DNA of 64,000 nt from Moraxella sp. (GCA_030525825.1 JAUNDZ010000002.1:1-64000), one strand, 5' to 3'; counted from the first letter of the stretch, positions 53,867 to 63,818 are shown. The notes: generated from the letters alone by a model not told the origin. Numbers and translations: made by a program.

Positions 53867-54133
53867 GATATAAAATGATCAATGTATCTTTCATCTATTT
53901 TAACATATAATGAGCGTGGGGCAAAAGTTGCTTTTGATTATCTTATTTTATTTTTGGGTAATCAATTAACTGTAAGACCGATACTGCCAAACTCATGCAA
54001 AGACCTAAGCCAAGATGCTGTGTGATGGCGTCTTAGCCAAAATAGTAGGGCGTTTTGGGCTGATGGATGATCGATGGTTTGGGCTATTTTTTGATGAATT
54101 TTAGTTGATAAATATTAAGTTGATAAAATTACC

Positions 54134-55753
54134 ATGAATCTTATTAAACCAAATCGCACAGAGTACGCCAAAGTCCGAGTGCCTAGCGATCAGCTGTTGG
54201 GCGGTCAGCATTTTGCTGCCACTTATGCTGCTGAGCATGTGGCGGGCGGCGAGTTTGTGATTGGGGCGGCCTTTGCAGCTTGGGGAGCGTCGCCGATGGC
54301 GGTACTGATGGGGCTGGTGATTGGCAATCTTTTGGCGGTATTGAGCTGGGCTTGGGTGTGTGCTCCTGTGGCGGTGCGTGCCAGACTGACTTTGTATGAG
54401 TATCTGACTCGTATGGCAGGCGTGGGCTTTGTGCGTGTGTTTAATGTGGTCAATGGCGTGATTTTCTTGGTCATTGCAGGGGGCATGATGACCATATCAG
54501 CACAAGCGATACAAGGGGCAATGGGGCTGCCTGCTCAGATGAACTGGTATCCTGATGATGCCATATTTGTCGTCTTGGTGGGGCTGGTTGGTGCGGTGGT
54601 GGTCTTGATTAGCCTGATGGGATTTCGGCAGCTGACGAATTTTGCTCGCTATGTTTCGCCTTATTTGTTTGTTATTTTTGGGGTGTGTACTTTGGCAAGT
54701 TTTCCCATATTGTGGCAAGCAGGGCGGTCGGCAAATTTGGGCTTTGGCGAGATTTTTTCTGCTTATGTATGGACATCATCTGGCGAAAAATCGCTGAGTA
54801 TGTGGCACATAGCTGCTTTTACATGGGGGCTGAATCTGCCGCTGCATTTGGGCTTGGCGGACATGAGTACGCTGCGATTTGCCAAAAAATGGCAATACGG
54901 CTACCATTCGGTGTGGGCGTGCTATGGCGGTCATTTTGTGGCGTGGGTGGGGGCAGGTATGCTGGGGGCGGGCAGTGCCATGCTCATCGGCACTTCTGTG
55001 CATGAACTGGACATCGGTGGGGTGGTGGTGCCGATTTTGGGTGTGGCAGGGGTGTTGGCGGTGGTGCTGGCATCGATTACGACCGCTGTGCCCAGCTTGT
55101 ACCGTGCGGCATTGGCATTTGATGCTCTTTGGCATGTTGGGTTTGCCAAGACGGTGCTATTACTTGGCGTGCTGACAACAGCGGTGGCATGCTTTCCGCT
55201 GATTTTCTTAAAATGGCTAGATTTGATGGCGTATTTTAACATCGTCATGGCACCTGTTGGGGCGATGATTGCCGCTGAGCATTTCATCTTGGCTCGTCTG
55301 GGTGTTCGACCGTTTTGGCATGACGGTGGGGCTTATAACATGCGTGCGGTGATGACTTGGTTGTTTGGGCTTGTACTTGCGGTAGGCTTATTCACAAGTG
55401 GGGTGCATTTATTTTTTATATTCATTCCTGTGTGGTTTTTGTGTGTGGTGTTTTATGTACTGATGGCATATCCCAAGGCACAAAAGCAGTCAACACCGCT
55501 GCCGCTATTGCATGATGCCGCCTATGGTGTCGATGAGTATATTTCTGTGTGGCAGCCTAGACAGCCTAAGCGGACATTTGGTCGCTTTGTCGTCTTGATG
55601 GCGATGCTTTTGATGTGTCTGCCTTTATATGTGGTAGAGCCTGCCGAGATGTTGGGGGTGTTTCAGCTGGGACTGTTTGTTTTGAGCGTACTGTATTTTG
55701 TGATGGTGGGGCATCAGATGATGCGTGAAAAGCACAGTAAGTTCAAGCCATAA
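54134..55753 (+). CDS. NCS1-type (purine/cytosine permease-like) transporter
   Basis: A 539-residue inner-membrane protein with about twelve helices. The first helix region (FAATYAAEHVAGGEFVIGAAFAAWGASPMAVLMGLVIGN) resembles the NCS1 sodium/nucleobase symporter start, and VRARLTLYEYLTR follows in the first loop. It likely moves a nucleobase or related compound, but the substrate is unknown. The gene stands alone, convergent with pgpA. Confidence 0.7.
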   Translation: MNLIKPNRTEYAKVRVPSDQLLGGQHFAATYAAEHVAGGEFVIGAAFAAWGASPMAVLMGLVIGNLLAVLSWAWVCAPVAVRARLTLYEYLTRMAGVGFVRVFNVVNGVIFLVIAGGMMTISAQAIQGAMGLPAQMNWYPDDAIFVVLVGLVGAVVVLISLMGFRQLTNFARYVSPYLFVIFGVCTLASFPILWQAGRSANLGFGEIFSAYVWTSSGEKSLSMWHIAAFTWGLNLPLHLGLADMSTLRFAKKWQYGYHSVWACYGGHFVAWVGAGMLGAGSAMLIGTSVHELDIGGVVVPILGVAGVLAVVLASITTAVPSLYRAALAFDALWHVGFAKTVLLLGVLTTAVACFPLIFLKWLDLMAYFNIVMAPVGAMIAAEHFILARLGVRPFWHDGGAYNMRAVMTWLFGLVLAVGLFTSGVHLFFIFIPVWFLCVVFYVLMAYPKAQKQSTPLPLLHDAAYGVDEYISVWQPRQPKRTFGRFVVLMAMLLMCLPLYVVEPAEMLGVFQLGLFVLSVLYFVMVGHQMMREKHSKFKP

Positions 55754-55764
55754 AGCCATACCAA

Positions 55765-56391
55765 TTAAGCCATCATACCAAAGATGGCAACGCCTGCCAA
55801 TGCCGCCAACACCATCAGTGCTACCGCCGCCATTATCCCTGCCAGCACATCATCAATCAAAATCCCAAATCCACCACTGACATTTTTGTCCACCCATTTA
55901 ATCGGAAAAGGCTTAATAATATCAAAAAAGCGAAATAACACAAAAGGAATTATCAAATAGCAAAAAATATCAACCAAATAATGACTTGTAATATCATACA
56001 TTTTAAAACCATAATAATATTCTATGATCGCTCCAAAATCATAAAATTTATCATAGGAAATCGGCAACATGGCTATCCACATTCCCACCCATTCATCAAA
56101 CACAATGTGCGGATCATCGTGAACATTCATCAAATCTGATGTTTTACCACAAATATAACTGCCCACCAAACAGCCAATCACCGTAATAATTAAAAACCCC
56201 CAAAACCCCAAACATAACATCGGCATAGCAATGATTAAACCGCCAAGCGTTCCCCAAGTGCCAGGTGCTTTTTTAGGTAAACCAGAACCTAAGCCAATGC
56301 CAAGCCAATAAATACATTTTTCAAAGGCGGTGGCGGTGGGCGGGCAAGGGGGGCAGATGTTGGATTTACGAATGTCGGGTTTATGGCTCAT
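55765..56391 (-). CDS. pgpA: Phosphatidylglycerophosphatase A
   Basis: A 208-residue membrane enzyme that dephosphorylates phosphatidylglycerol phosphate. WLGIGLGSGLPKKAPGTWGTLGG is the PgpA N-terminal signature and DDPHIVFDEWVGMWIAML holds the conserved acidic active-site residues; ILIDDVLAGIMAAV closes it. In many gammaproteobacteria pgpA follows thiL; here a RelA/SpoT-type gene is interposed. Confidence 0.92.
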   Translation of the reverse strand: MSHKPDIRKSNICPPCPPTATAFEKCIYWLGIGLGSGLPKKAPGTWGTLGGLIIAMPMLCLGFWGFLIITVIGCLVGSYICGKTSDLMNVHDDPHIVFDEWVGMWIAMLPISYDKFYDFGAIIEYYYGFKMYDITSHYLVDIFCYLIIPFVLFRFFDIIKPFPIKWVDKNVSGGFGILIDDVLAGIMAAVALMVLAALAGVAIFGMMA

Positions 56392-56429
56392 AATAACTGT
56401 CTTAATTAAAAAGTTATGATAAAAAAAGA

Positions 56430-57008
56430 TTATTTAACAAAATTTCTTTTATAAAGTATATGATTTTGGATATTACTTAATGCGTCATTTTCATCCCAAA
56501 TTTGCAATTCCCAAGGGTAATAAAAATTACTAGAATTTTTAAAATAAATATGGATACCAACATACCCATCAACATCTCTTAAATACCAATTTTTAAGACC
56601 ATATTTGTCTTTGTAATCGTCCAATTTTTCCAAAATAATGGCAATATCATCAGACGGCAAAACAATTCTTGCCCCAAAAATGTCATTTAAAATATTATTG
56701 GTTGGGTATTGATTTTGACGATTTAAATAACGCTCAATTTTATCTTGAATGCTTTCAGAAGTTTTTACACGATAATAAAAGTTAATATCCTTGGTGTCAG
56801 AAAATAACAAATAATCGTTAATCGCTTCGTGTAAATTGAGCCGATAAGAGAAAATATGTTCTGTTGGAATGTTTTTTAAGCTGCGGCTTAAATTGATTTT
56901 TTCCACTTTGCCTGTTTCAAAATAATCAGCCGAATATTTGGCGTGAATTAAGTTAATTTCACGGATTAGGCGTTCGGTTTTTTCTATGTTGTCGCTAATT
57001 TTATCCAT
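56430..57008 (-). CDS. Small RelA/SpoT-fold protein (candidate alarmone synthetase or toxin)
   Basis: A 192-residue soluble protein with no N-terminal HD hydrolase or C-terminal TGS/ACT domains. The synthetase signature is retained: RVKTSESIQDKI (Arg80, Lys82, Ser86, Lys90), NDIFGARIVL (Asp109, Arg114), DGYVGIHIYF (Tyr149, His153) and WELQIWD (Glu167, Gln169). It should transfer pyrophosphate from ATP to a guanine nucleotide or, as in ToxSAS toxins, to another acceptor. It abuts thiL (next base) and is A+T-rich. No clear antitoxin-sized partner was found. Catalytic ability is inferred, not shown. Confidence 0.75.
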   Translation of the reverse strand: MDKISDNIEKTERLIREINLIHAKYSADYFETGKVEKINLSRSLKNIPTEHIFSYRLNLHEAINDYLLFSDTKDINFYYRVKTSESIQDKIERYLNRQNQYPTNNILNDIFGARIVLPSDDIAIILEKLDDYKDKYGLKNWYLRDVDGYVGIHIYFKNSSNFYYPWELQIWDENDALSNIQNHILYKRNFVK

Positions 57009-57974
57009 CTAAAAATGCTCCCAACCCTTTACCGTCAATTCAAATGGCACATCATCTAAATATAAAGACAAACCCTTACCATTATTAATTTCCCCAATCG
57101 GATAAATTAAATTAGGATTTAATCGATTAAATTCATCAAAGTTATTTTGGCTCATTGTCAAGCAAAGCTGATAATCATCACCGCCATTGATGATATGCTG
57201 ATATTTATCTTTATCAGGTAAATCATTTAATCGGTCGTGGCAAGGAATTTTTTGTAAATCTATTCTTGCCCCCACTTGGCTAAGTGTCAATATATGCCCC
57301 AAATCCTGCCCCAAGCCGTCCGATATGTCAATCATACTGTTGGCATAGCCAATTAACTTTTGCCCCAAATCAATTTGTGGCATTGGATATTGTAGGGCGT
57401 TTTTTAATTCATCATTTAAATCATCTAGGGCGCTAGCGTATTTGCAATACCCATTCTCGCCCAATATTTGTGCTAAGGCAAGACTTGCCGTGCCGATATG
57501 ACCGCTTACGCAAATCACATCGCCCACCGCTGCCCCATTTCGCCTAATGGTTTGCCCTTTTTTGACAAAGCCAAGTGCAGTAATAGAAATGGTTAAAATA
57601 TCCGACCTTGTGGTATCTCCGCCGATAAGCTCAATATTAAACTGATTGCAAATATCACTCATTCCCCTGCTAAATTCTTTTAACCACTCATTATCATTAT
57701 TTGGCAAAGACAATCCCAATAAAATCGCATAAGGCGTTGCTCCCATACTGGCAAGGTCAGATAAATTAACCGCTACCGATTTATAAGCGATGGCGTGGGG
57801 CGAAGTTTCAAAAACAAAATGTCGCCCCGCAACGAGGGTATCCATACAGCTGACCAATTCACACTCAAACGGAATGGTGCTTACCGCACAATCATCGCCA
57901 ATGCCCAAAATGGTATTTTGATGTTTGGCGGTGGCGTTTTTAAAATAAGAATGGATTAGGGAGAATTCGGACAT
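57009..57974 (-). CDS. thiL: Thiamine-monophosphate kinase
   Basis: A 321-residue enzyme that makes thiamine diphosphate. ILGIGDDCAV near the N-terminus binds metal-ATP, followed by DTLVAGRHF, SVAVNLSDLASMGATPYAILLGL, the ELIGGDTTRSD segment and YANSMIDISDGLGQDLGHIL. The start at 57974 (MSEFSLIHSY) matches the family, though the ribosome-binding site is weak. Part of the nusB-thiL-pgpA run. Confidence 0.94.
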   Translation of the reverse strand: MSEFSLIHSYFKNATAKHQNTILGIGDDCAVSTIPFECELVSCMDTLVAGRHFVFETSPHAIAYKSVAVNLSDLASMGATPYAILLGLSLPNNDNEWLKEFSRGMSDICNQFNIELIGGDTTRSDILTISITALGFVKKGQTIRRNGAAVGDVICVSGHIGTASLALAQILGENGYCKYASALDDLNDELKNALQYPMPQIDLGQKLIGYANSMIDISDGLGQDLGHILTLSQVGARIDLQKIPCHDRLNDLPDKDKYQHIINGGDDYQLCLTMSQNNFDEFNRLNPNLIYPIGEINNGKGLSLYLDDVPFELTVKGWEHF

Positions 57975-58036
57975 AGTGATATTCATTTGGCTGATAATAA
58001 AATACGCCATTTTTCAATAGCGTATTTTATGATTGA

Positions 58037-58579
58037 TTAGTTGTTATTTTCAGCTTTTTGGGCTTTATTGGCGGTGTATTCCAGCGTTCGCACATCTTTG
58101 GCATATCTGTCTAAGATGGCGTTGATGAATTTATGCCCATCGGTCGCCCCAAAGTGGGTGTTAAGTTGCATGGCTTCATCAAGCACCACTTTATAAGGAA
58201 TGTGCAAGCTGTGTTTTAGCTCGTACGCCCCGATGAGTAGCACCGCCTTTTCGATGGTGTCGAGCTTGTCAAAATTACGGTCAAGATAGCGAGAAATATC
58301 CACAATCAGCTCGCCTGCCTGCATGGGAATCTCACGCATCAGCTCATGATAATAGCCCAGATGCACCGTGTGCATGGCGTTGTCGGCTCGGGTGCGAGCG
58401 ACGATGGTGTGTGGCTCATTGCCACCCAATAAATCACGCTGGGCGGTGGCGTAGCGATGGTCGGTCATCAGCCATTCATATAGACCCTGCACGGCAAAAC
58501 GGCGAGCCTTACGCACGGCGGTGTAACTGGTCTTGTAGCCTGTCTCGTTGATGTCAAATTGGTCGTTAGTGGTATTCAT
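58037..58579 (-). CDS. nusB: Transcription antitermination factor NusB
   Basis: A 180-residue helical protein, slightly longer than E. coli NusB because of extended ends. [16 protein letters not shown] and [48 protein letters not shown] carry the family signatures. It supports rRNA antitermination with NusE. It stands upstream of thiL, the common order after ribH. Confidence 0.94.
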   Translation of the reverse strand: MNTTNDQFDINETGYKTSYTAVRKARRFAVQGLYEWLMTDHRYATAQRDLLGGNEPHTIVARTRADNAMHTVHLGYYHELMREIPMQAGELIVDISRYLDRNFDKLDTIEKAVLLIGAYELKHSLHIPYKVVLDEAMQLNTHFGATDGHKFINAILDRYAKDVRTLEYTANKAQKAENNN

Positions 58580-58632
58580 AAGATGCCTTAAAATAGTGCT
58601 ACATTGAAATCATCTTTCAATGGGAAATAAAA

Positions 58633-58690
58633 AGTATCATGCGTGGCTTATAGAGGGTCATGATACTGGACGAATAATCATTCGCCCCTA
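58633..58690. repeat. Palindromes in the ribH-nusB spacer
   Basis: AGTATCATG (58633-58641) and CATGATACT (58659-58667) are exact reverse complements. Next to them CGAAT-AATC-ATTCGCCCCTAC belongs to the GGGCGAAT-type palindromic repeats that are widely dispersed in bacterial genomes. Only one copy is seen in this window. Confidence 0.5.
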
Positions 58691-58710
58691 CCCCCACATC
58701 AAAATTTGGC

Positions 58711-59202
58711 TTAAATCGCCTTTAATACGCTTACCATCTCAATGGCGGTCATGGCAGCTTCATAGCCTTTATTGCCTGCCTTTGTGCCAGCACGCTCGAT
58801 GGTCTGCTCGATGTTCTCGGTGGTCAAAATGCCATTAATGACAGGAATGTCTAAATCCAAAGCCACTTTGGATAAGCCTTTGGCACTCTCAGATGCCACG
58901 ATGTCAAAATGCGGTGTCGCCCCACGGATAATTGCACCCAATACCACGATGGCATCAAATTTGCCTGATTTGGCAAGTTTTTGGGCGGTTAGGGGAAGTT
59001 CAAACGCCCCTGGTACTCGCACGACCGTGATGTTCTCGCCAGCCACGCCATGACGCAGTAGGGCATCCAGAGCCCCTTCGACCAGACTTTCTACCAAAAA
59101 GCCATTAAAACGACCAACGGCAATGCCGATGCGTAAGTCTTGGTTTTGGTCTAAGGCACCATCGATGTGGATGACGGCAGATTTTTGGGTGGTGTAGTTC
59201 AT
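58711..59202 (-). CDS. ribH: 6,7-dimethyl-8-ribityllumazine synthase
   Basis: A 163-residue riboflavin pathway enzyme. [45 protein letters not shown] and [25 protein letters not shown] are diagnostic (lumazine pocket and the catalytic His in the last). It builds the icosahedral lumazine synthase shell or pentamers. ribH before nusB is the typical order. Confidence 0.96.
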   Translation of the reverse strand: MNYTTQKSAVIHIDGALDQNQDLRIGIAVGRFNGFLVESLVEGALDALLRHGVAGENITVVRVPGAFELPLTAQKLAKSGKFDAIVVLGAIIRGATPHFDIVASESAKGLSKVALDLDIPVINGILTTENIEQTIERAGTKAGNKGYEAAMTAIEMVSVLKAI

Positions 59203-59375
59203 GTGTTACTCGTTTTAATGATAAAAATAATGAATGTAGAATGCTCTTATGATAGCATATTTTGGCAAAAAATGGGCGGTTTTCATGCGTTTTGTGCAAG
59301 TTTGGTGCGTTGGCTGTGCCAGCTTGTCAAGGGTTATCCAACCCACAACCGCTCAAAATCTGCCCAAAAATCCGC

Positions 59376-60146
59376 TCACAGGCGGACAGGGATACCTTGG
59401 GCTGCCATGTAGGCTTTGGCTTCCTGTATGGTGTGGTCGCCAAAGTGAAAGATGCTTGCTGCCAATACCGCATCAGCACCACCTTGCAATACACCGTCAG
59501 CAAGGTGTTGCAAATTACCCACGCCACCACTGGCAATCACAGGAATATTGACAAGGTCGCTGATGGTGCGTGTCAGTAGCAGGTCATAGCCTGCTCGTGT
59601 GCCGTCGCCATCCATGCTGGTAACAAGCAGCTCGCCTGCTCCACGCTCGGTCATCTGTACCGCCCAGTCAATCGCATCGATGCCAGTCGCCTTTCTACCG
59701 CCATGCGTAAAAATCTCAAAGCCAACACTGCCGTCCGCTCGCATCACTCGCTTGGCATCGATAGACACCACGATACACTGGCTGCCAAAGCGAGCGGCGG
59801 CATCGCTGACCAAATCAGGGTTGGTGATGGCGGCAGAGTTGATGCCGACTTTATCCGCCCCAGCGTTTAGCAGATTTGTGATGTCGTCAATCTTACGCAC
59901 ACCGCCGCCCACTGTGAGTGGGATAAAGATGTTTTTGGCGATTTGTTCTACCATGTGATAGGTGGTGTCTCGCCCATCGGATGTGGCGGTGATGTCCAAA
60001 AAAGTAATCTCATCGGCACCGTCATTGTTGTAGCGAGTGGCGACTTCCACAGGGTTGCCTGCGTCTTTGATGTCCACGAAATTGACGCCTTTGACGACTC
60101 GACCATTTTCGACATCAAGGCAGGGGATTAGGCGTTTTGCTAGCAT
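59376..60146 (-). CDS. hisF: Imidazole glycerol phosphate synthase subunit HisF
   Basis: A 256-residue (beta/alpha)8 barrel that, with HisH, closes the imidazole ring in histidine synthesis. [23 protein letters not shown] holds the first catalytic Asp, [13 protein letters not shown] and the second catalytic Asp in [14 protein letters not shown] follow, and [12 protein letters not shown] closes the phosphate site. No other his gene is adjacent. Confidence 0.96.
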   Translation of the reverse strand: MLAKRLIPCLDVENGRVVKGVNFVDIKDAGNPVEVATRYNNDGADEITFLDITATSDGRDTTYHMVEQIAKNIFIPLTVGGGVRKIDDITNLLNAGADKVGINSAAITNPDLVSDAAARFGSQCIVVSIDAKRVMRADGSVGFEIFTHGGRKATGIDAIDWAVQMTERGAGELLVTSMDGDGTRAGYDLLLTRTISDLVNIPVIASGGVGNLQHLADGVLQGGADAVLAASIFHFGDHTIQEAKAYMAAQGIPVRL

Positions 60147-60437
60147 GATTTTCTCTTATTGGATGGATTAGGCTTATTATGACAATAAAGGCGTATTTAT
60201 ACAACCATCTTGGGCAGAAGATTTTGGGCAGAAGTTTATTTATTAAAAAATCTCATTATTGGATATAATTTTCTGATAAATTTGGGTTGGTTGCAAATCA
60301 TTTACCAAAAATTTTCATAAATGTTAAAAATGTATTGCGGTCGGTAAAAAATTCTTTTATGATAAAAAGACGCTGTATGTGCATGAGCATGAACGGCTAT
60401 TGATATAAAATTGTTTTTGCATAAAAAGAGGACTTTT
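60147..60437. other. 290-base spacer before the ABC transporter
   Basis: A short direct repeat (TTGGGCAGAAG at 60210-60220 and 60224-60234) stands 65 bases upstream of the hisF start. The rest is A+T-rich with no gene, RNA or confident promoter recognised. Confidence 0.4.
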
Positions 60438-61400
60438 ATGAAACACTTACCAAAATTTGCCTTAGCGGTATTGTCAGCATCTTTACTTGTAGCTTGTGGT
60501 CAGGATAAAGCCCCAAAGACAGAAGGACAAGAGCCAGCCAAAGCAGAAGCACCTGCCAGCGGACAAGGCACACTAGATAAAATCAAGCAATCAGGCACGA
60601 TTGTACTGGCTCACCGTGATTCGTCCATTCCGTTTTCGTACATCGCCGATAACCCAAATCAGCCTGTGGGTTATGCACACGACTTACAATTAAAAGTGGT
60701 CGAAGCATTAAAACAACAGCTTAATATGCCTGAGCTAAAAGTGCGTTACAACCTAGTTACTTCGCAGACTCGCATTCCGCTAATCCAAAATGGTACGGTG
60801 GACTTGGAGTGTGGCTCTACCACCAATAACACCGAGCGTCAGCAGCAGGTGGATTTTTCAGTGGGTTTCTTTGAGATTGGCACACGCCTACTGACCGCCA
60901 CCGACTCTGGCATTAACGGCTTTGATGACCTAAATGGCAAGACGCTGGTTACCACCGCAGGCACGACATCAGAACGCTACATCAAGCAGTACAATGATGA
61001 GAAAAAAGCAGGCATCAACATCGTCTCTGCCAAAGACCACGGCGAGAGTTTCTTGATGCTAGAAAGTGGTCGTGCCGCTGCCTTTATGATGGATGATGTC
61101 CTACTGGCAGGCGAGCGAGCCAAAGCCAAAGACCCTGCCAAATGGCACATCGTGGGCGAGCCGCAGTCATTTGAGATTTACGGCTGTATGGTGCGTAAGG
61201 GCGATGCTGAATTTAAGAAAGTCGTGGACGACACCCTAAAAGCGGTCTATGCGTCAGGTGAGATTAACAGCATCTATGACAAGTGGTTCACTCAGCCGAT
61301 TCCGCCAAAAAATGTCAATATGGAATTTAAGATGTCGGACAACTTAAAAACGCTACTGGCTCATCCGCACGACAAAGCTGAGCCACAGCCAGCACAATAA
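60438..61400 (+). CDS. gltI: Glutamate/aspartate-type ABC transporter substrate-binding lipoprotein
   Basis: A 320-residue solute-binding protein. The signal peptide ends in LLVAC (Cys20, lipidated) and is followed by a Glu/Ala linker. The family-3 signature GTIVLAHRDSSIPFSYIADNPNQPVGYAHDLQLKVVEAL and the VDLECGSTTNNTERQQQVDFSVGF segment point to acidic amino acids. ATG 60438 follows AGAGGA, whereas the longer frame from 60411 does not. The permeases and ATPase follow. Confidence 0.9.
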   Translation: MKHLPKFALAVLSASLLVACGQDKAPKTEGQEPAKAEAPASGQGTLDKIKQSGTIVLAHRDSSIPFSYIADNPNQPVGYAHDLQLKVVEALKQQLNMPELKVRYNLVTSQTRIPLIQNGTVDLECGSTTNNTERQQQVDFSVGFFEIGTRLLTATDSGINGFDDLNGKTLVTTAGTTSERYIKQYNDEKKAGINIVSAKDHGESFLMLESGRAAAFMMDDVLLAGERAKAKDPAKWHIVGEPQSFEIYGCMVRKGDAEFKKVVDDTLKAVYASGEINSIYDKWFTQPIPPKNVNMEFKMSDNLKTLLAHPHDKAEPQPAQ

Positions 61401-61425
61401 CCCTGACATCTTAGGGTATTACCAT

Positions 61426-61455
61426 AAAACCACCCAAGCTGTTTGGGTGGTTTTT
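61426..61455 (+). terminator. Hairpin with T-run between gltI and gltJ
   Basis: AAAACCACCCA and TGGGTGGTTTTT pair across a short loop. Within a binding-protein operon this probably gives partial termination, so that more binding protein than permease is made. Confidence 0.85.
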
Positions 61456-61503
61456 CAAATGAATGGTTTTTTTGTGCTTGGCGTGTAAACGAAGGATTTT
61501 TTG

Positions 61504-62247
61504 ATGAATTATAATTGGAATTGGGGCGTGCTATTTCAGTCCACAGGCGTGGGCAGTGAGCTGTATTGGCATTGGCTGTTAAAAGGCTTTGGCTGGCTGC
61601 TGGTCATCGGCTCGGTGGCGTGGATAATCGCTCTTGTCATCGGCTCGATTTTGGGTGTGGCAAAGACTCTACCAAACAAGCCCGCTCGTGCCATCGCAAT
61701 GGCTTATGTGGGATTTTTTAGAAATGTGCCGCTGCTTGTTCAGCTGTTCTTTTGGTTTTATGTGGCGCCGACTTTTTTGACAGAGAGCCTTAGAAATTGG
61801 TGGTTCACTTCATTGTCATTTAATACCACCGCTGTCATCTCCGCCAGCATTGGCTTGGGGTTATTTACCGCCGCTCGCATCATCGAGCAGGTGCGTACAG
61901 GCATCGAGTCTTTGCCAAAAGGGCAGGTGAGTGCTGGCTATGCCTTGGGGTTTAGTACCGCTCAGGTCTATCGCCATGTGCTACTGCCGCAGGCGTTTCG
62001 GGTGATTTTGCCACCGATGTCATCAGAGCTGACCAACTGCTTTAAAAATGCGTCGGTGGCATCGCTTGTGGGTGTGGCAGAGCTGATTAGCCAAACAAAG
62101 ACCATCAGCGAATACACCCAAAATAACTTTGAAGTATATACCTTTGCCACCATCATCTATCTTATCTTTAACATGACTTTGATTTTTGGCATGACTTGGC
62201 TTGAAAAGAAAGTGCGTATTAAAGGACAAATCGGGGGTGCGGTATGA
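61504..62247 (+). CDS. gltJ: Glutamate/aspartate ABC transporter permease 1
   Basis: A 247-residue inner-membrane permease with five or six helices. GFFRNVPLLVQLFFWFYVAPTFL is the HisM/GltJ signature and GQVSAGYALGFSTAQVYRHVLLPQAFRVILPPMSSEL the EAA loop that contacts the ATPase. ATG 61504 has GAAGGA ahead, three bases after an in-frame TTG. Its end overlaps the start of the next gene by four bases. Confidence 0.92.
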   Translation: MNYNWNWGVLFQSTGVGSELYWHWLLKGFGWLLVIGSVAWIIALVIGSILGVAKTLPNKPARAIAMAYVGFFRNVPLLVQLFFWFYVAPTFLTESLRNWWFTSLSFNTTAVISASIGLGLFTAARIIEQVRTGIESLPKGQVSAGYALGFSTAQVYRHVLLPQAFRVILPPMSSELTNCFKNASVASLVGVAELISQTKTISEYTQNNFEVYTFATIIYLIFNMTLIFGMTWLEKKVRIKGQIGGAV

Positions 62248-62906
62248 ATGAATTACAGCTTGCCATGCCTGCACTGATGGCAGGATTTTGGGTAACTTTA
62301 AAGGTATTGGTGCTTGCCATCATCGGTGGTCTCGCCATTGGTACGGTGTTGGCACTTATGCGACTGTCGGGCAAAAAATGGCTGTCCGTGCCTGCAACCT
62401 TGTATGTGAACTATTTTCGCTCTGTGCCGCTGCTACTTGTACTGCTTTGGTTTTATTTTGCTGTGCCGATGATTTATAACTGGATCACGGGCAAATTTTT
62501 TACGCTAGACACCGCCTTTACTTCATGTGTGGTGGCGTTCATGGTCTTTGAAGCGGCGTACTTTTCGGAGATTGTGCGTGCAGGCATTCAGTCCATCGGT
62601 CGGGGTCAAGTCTCGGCAGCGTACGCACTTGGCATGACCTACAAGCAGACCATGCAGCTTATCATTTTGCCCCAAGCCTTTCGCAAAATGCTGCCGCTCG
62701 TGTTACAGCAATGCATCATCTTATTCCAAGACACGACTTTGGTCTTTGCCATTGGTCTGGTGGACTTTTTCCGTGCGTCCTATGTGCGTGGCGATTTGAT
62801 GGGTTATTTAACTCCTTATATCTTGGGGGCGGGTGCGGTGTATTTTGTGATTAGTTTGACGGCATCGATGGGGGTCAATGCCCTAAAAAAACGCCTAAGA
62901 TTTTGA
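62244..62906 (+). CDS. gltK: Glutamate/aspartate ABC transporter permease 2
   Basis: A 220-residue inner-membrane permease, partner of the preceding one. NYFRSVPLLLVLLWFYFAVPM and RGQVSAAYALGMTYKQTMQLIILPQAFRKMLPLVLQ are the family motifs, the latter the EAA loop. Its ATG overlaps the previous stop, so the two subunits are translationally coupled. Confidence 0.92.
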   Translation: MNELQLAMPALMAGFWVTLKVLVLAIIGGLAIGTVLALMRLSGKKWLSVPATLYVNYFRSVPLLLVLLWFYFAVPMIYNWITGKFFTLDTAFTSCVVAFMVFEAAYFSEIVRAGIQSIGRGQVSAAYALGMTYKQTMQLIILPQAFRKMLPLVLQQCIILFQDTTLVFAIGLVDFFRASYVRGDLMGYLTPYILGAGAVYFVISLTASMGVNALKKRLRF

Positions 62907-62954
62907 TAAGTCGTCCAAACTGACGCAATCTGACAATTTAACAAAGGATAATAT

Positions 62955-63773
62955 ATGGCAATCGTACAACAAATCAACGACACCACATGGATTAACGAGT
63001 TTGGCGGGTTGGTCTCCAACGAAGGACACGCCAGCGATGAAATCATGATAAAAATCAGCGATGTCTCCAAGTGGTATGGTAATTTTCAAGTCTTGACCGA
63101 CTGCACCGCTCATGTGCATAAAGGCGATGTGGTGGTGGTCTGCGGTCCATCTGGCTCTGGCAAATCAACTTTGATTAAAACCGTCAATGGACTTGAGCCA
63201 TTCCAAAAAGGCACGATTCACATCGGTGATACTTCGGTGGGTGATAAGGCGACCGACCTTGCCAAACTGCGTAGCCGTGTGGGCATGGTGTTTCAGCATT
63301 TTGAGCTGTTTCCACACTTATCCATCAAAGAGAACTTAACCATCGCCCAAATCAAGGTGCTGGGGCGTTCTGAGAGTGAAGCGACCAAAAAAGGCTTGGC
63401 GTATCTTGACCGTGTGGGGCTGTCTGCTCATGCAAACAAATACCCTGCCGAACTGTCTGGCGGTCAGCAGCAACGAGTGGCGATTGCCCGTGCCTTGTCA
63501 ATGGATCCTGTCGCCATGCTTTTTGACGAGCCGACATCCGCCCTTGACCCTGAGATGATTCAAGAAGTGCTTGATGTCATGGTGAGTCTTGCTCGTGATG
63601 GTATGACCATGATGTGTGTTACGCATGAGATGGGTTTTGCTCGTCAGGTGGCGAACCGCATCATCTTTATGGATGGTGGTCATGTGGTAGAGAATTGTAG
63701 TCGTGATGAGTTTTTTGGTGGGGCAAGAAGTGAGCGAGCTCAGTCGTTCTTATCCAAGATTTTAAACCACTAG
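62955..63773 (+). CDS. gltL: Glutamate/aspartate ABC transporter ATPase
   Basis: A 272-residue cytoplasmic ATPase. Walker A GPSGSGKST, the ABC signature LSGGQQQRVAIARAL, Walker B LFDEPTSALD and the H-loop CVTHEMG are in order. The start at 62955 has AAAGGATAAT and gives about 30 residues more than usual before the normal MIKISDVSKWYG start at 63045, which has no ribosome-binding site. The extension is acidic and polar, without a signal peptide. Confidence 0.93.
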   Translation: MAIVQQINDTTWINEFGGLVSNEGHASDEIMIKISDVSKWYGNFQVLTDCTAHVHKGDVVVVCGPSGSGKSTLIKTVNGLEPFQKGTIHIGDTSVGDKATDLAKLRSRVGMVFQHFELFPHLSIKENLTIAQIKVLGRSESEATKKGLAYLDRVGLSAHANKYPAELSGGQQQRVAIARALSMDPVAMLFDEPTSALDPEMIQEVLDVMVSLARDGMTMMCVTHEMGFARQVANRIIFMDGGHVVENCSRDEFFGGARSERAQSFLSKILNH

Positions 63774-63791
63774 ATTTGTAATCGTCAGCAT

Positions 63792-63818
63792 AAAACCGCC
63801 CATTTGGGCGGTTTTTTA
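63792..63818 (+). terminator. Terminator after gltL
   Basis: AAAACCGCCCA and GGGCGGTTTTTT pair with a very short loop, about 20 bases after the stop. Confidence 0.9.
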
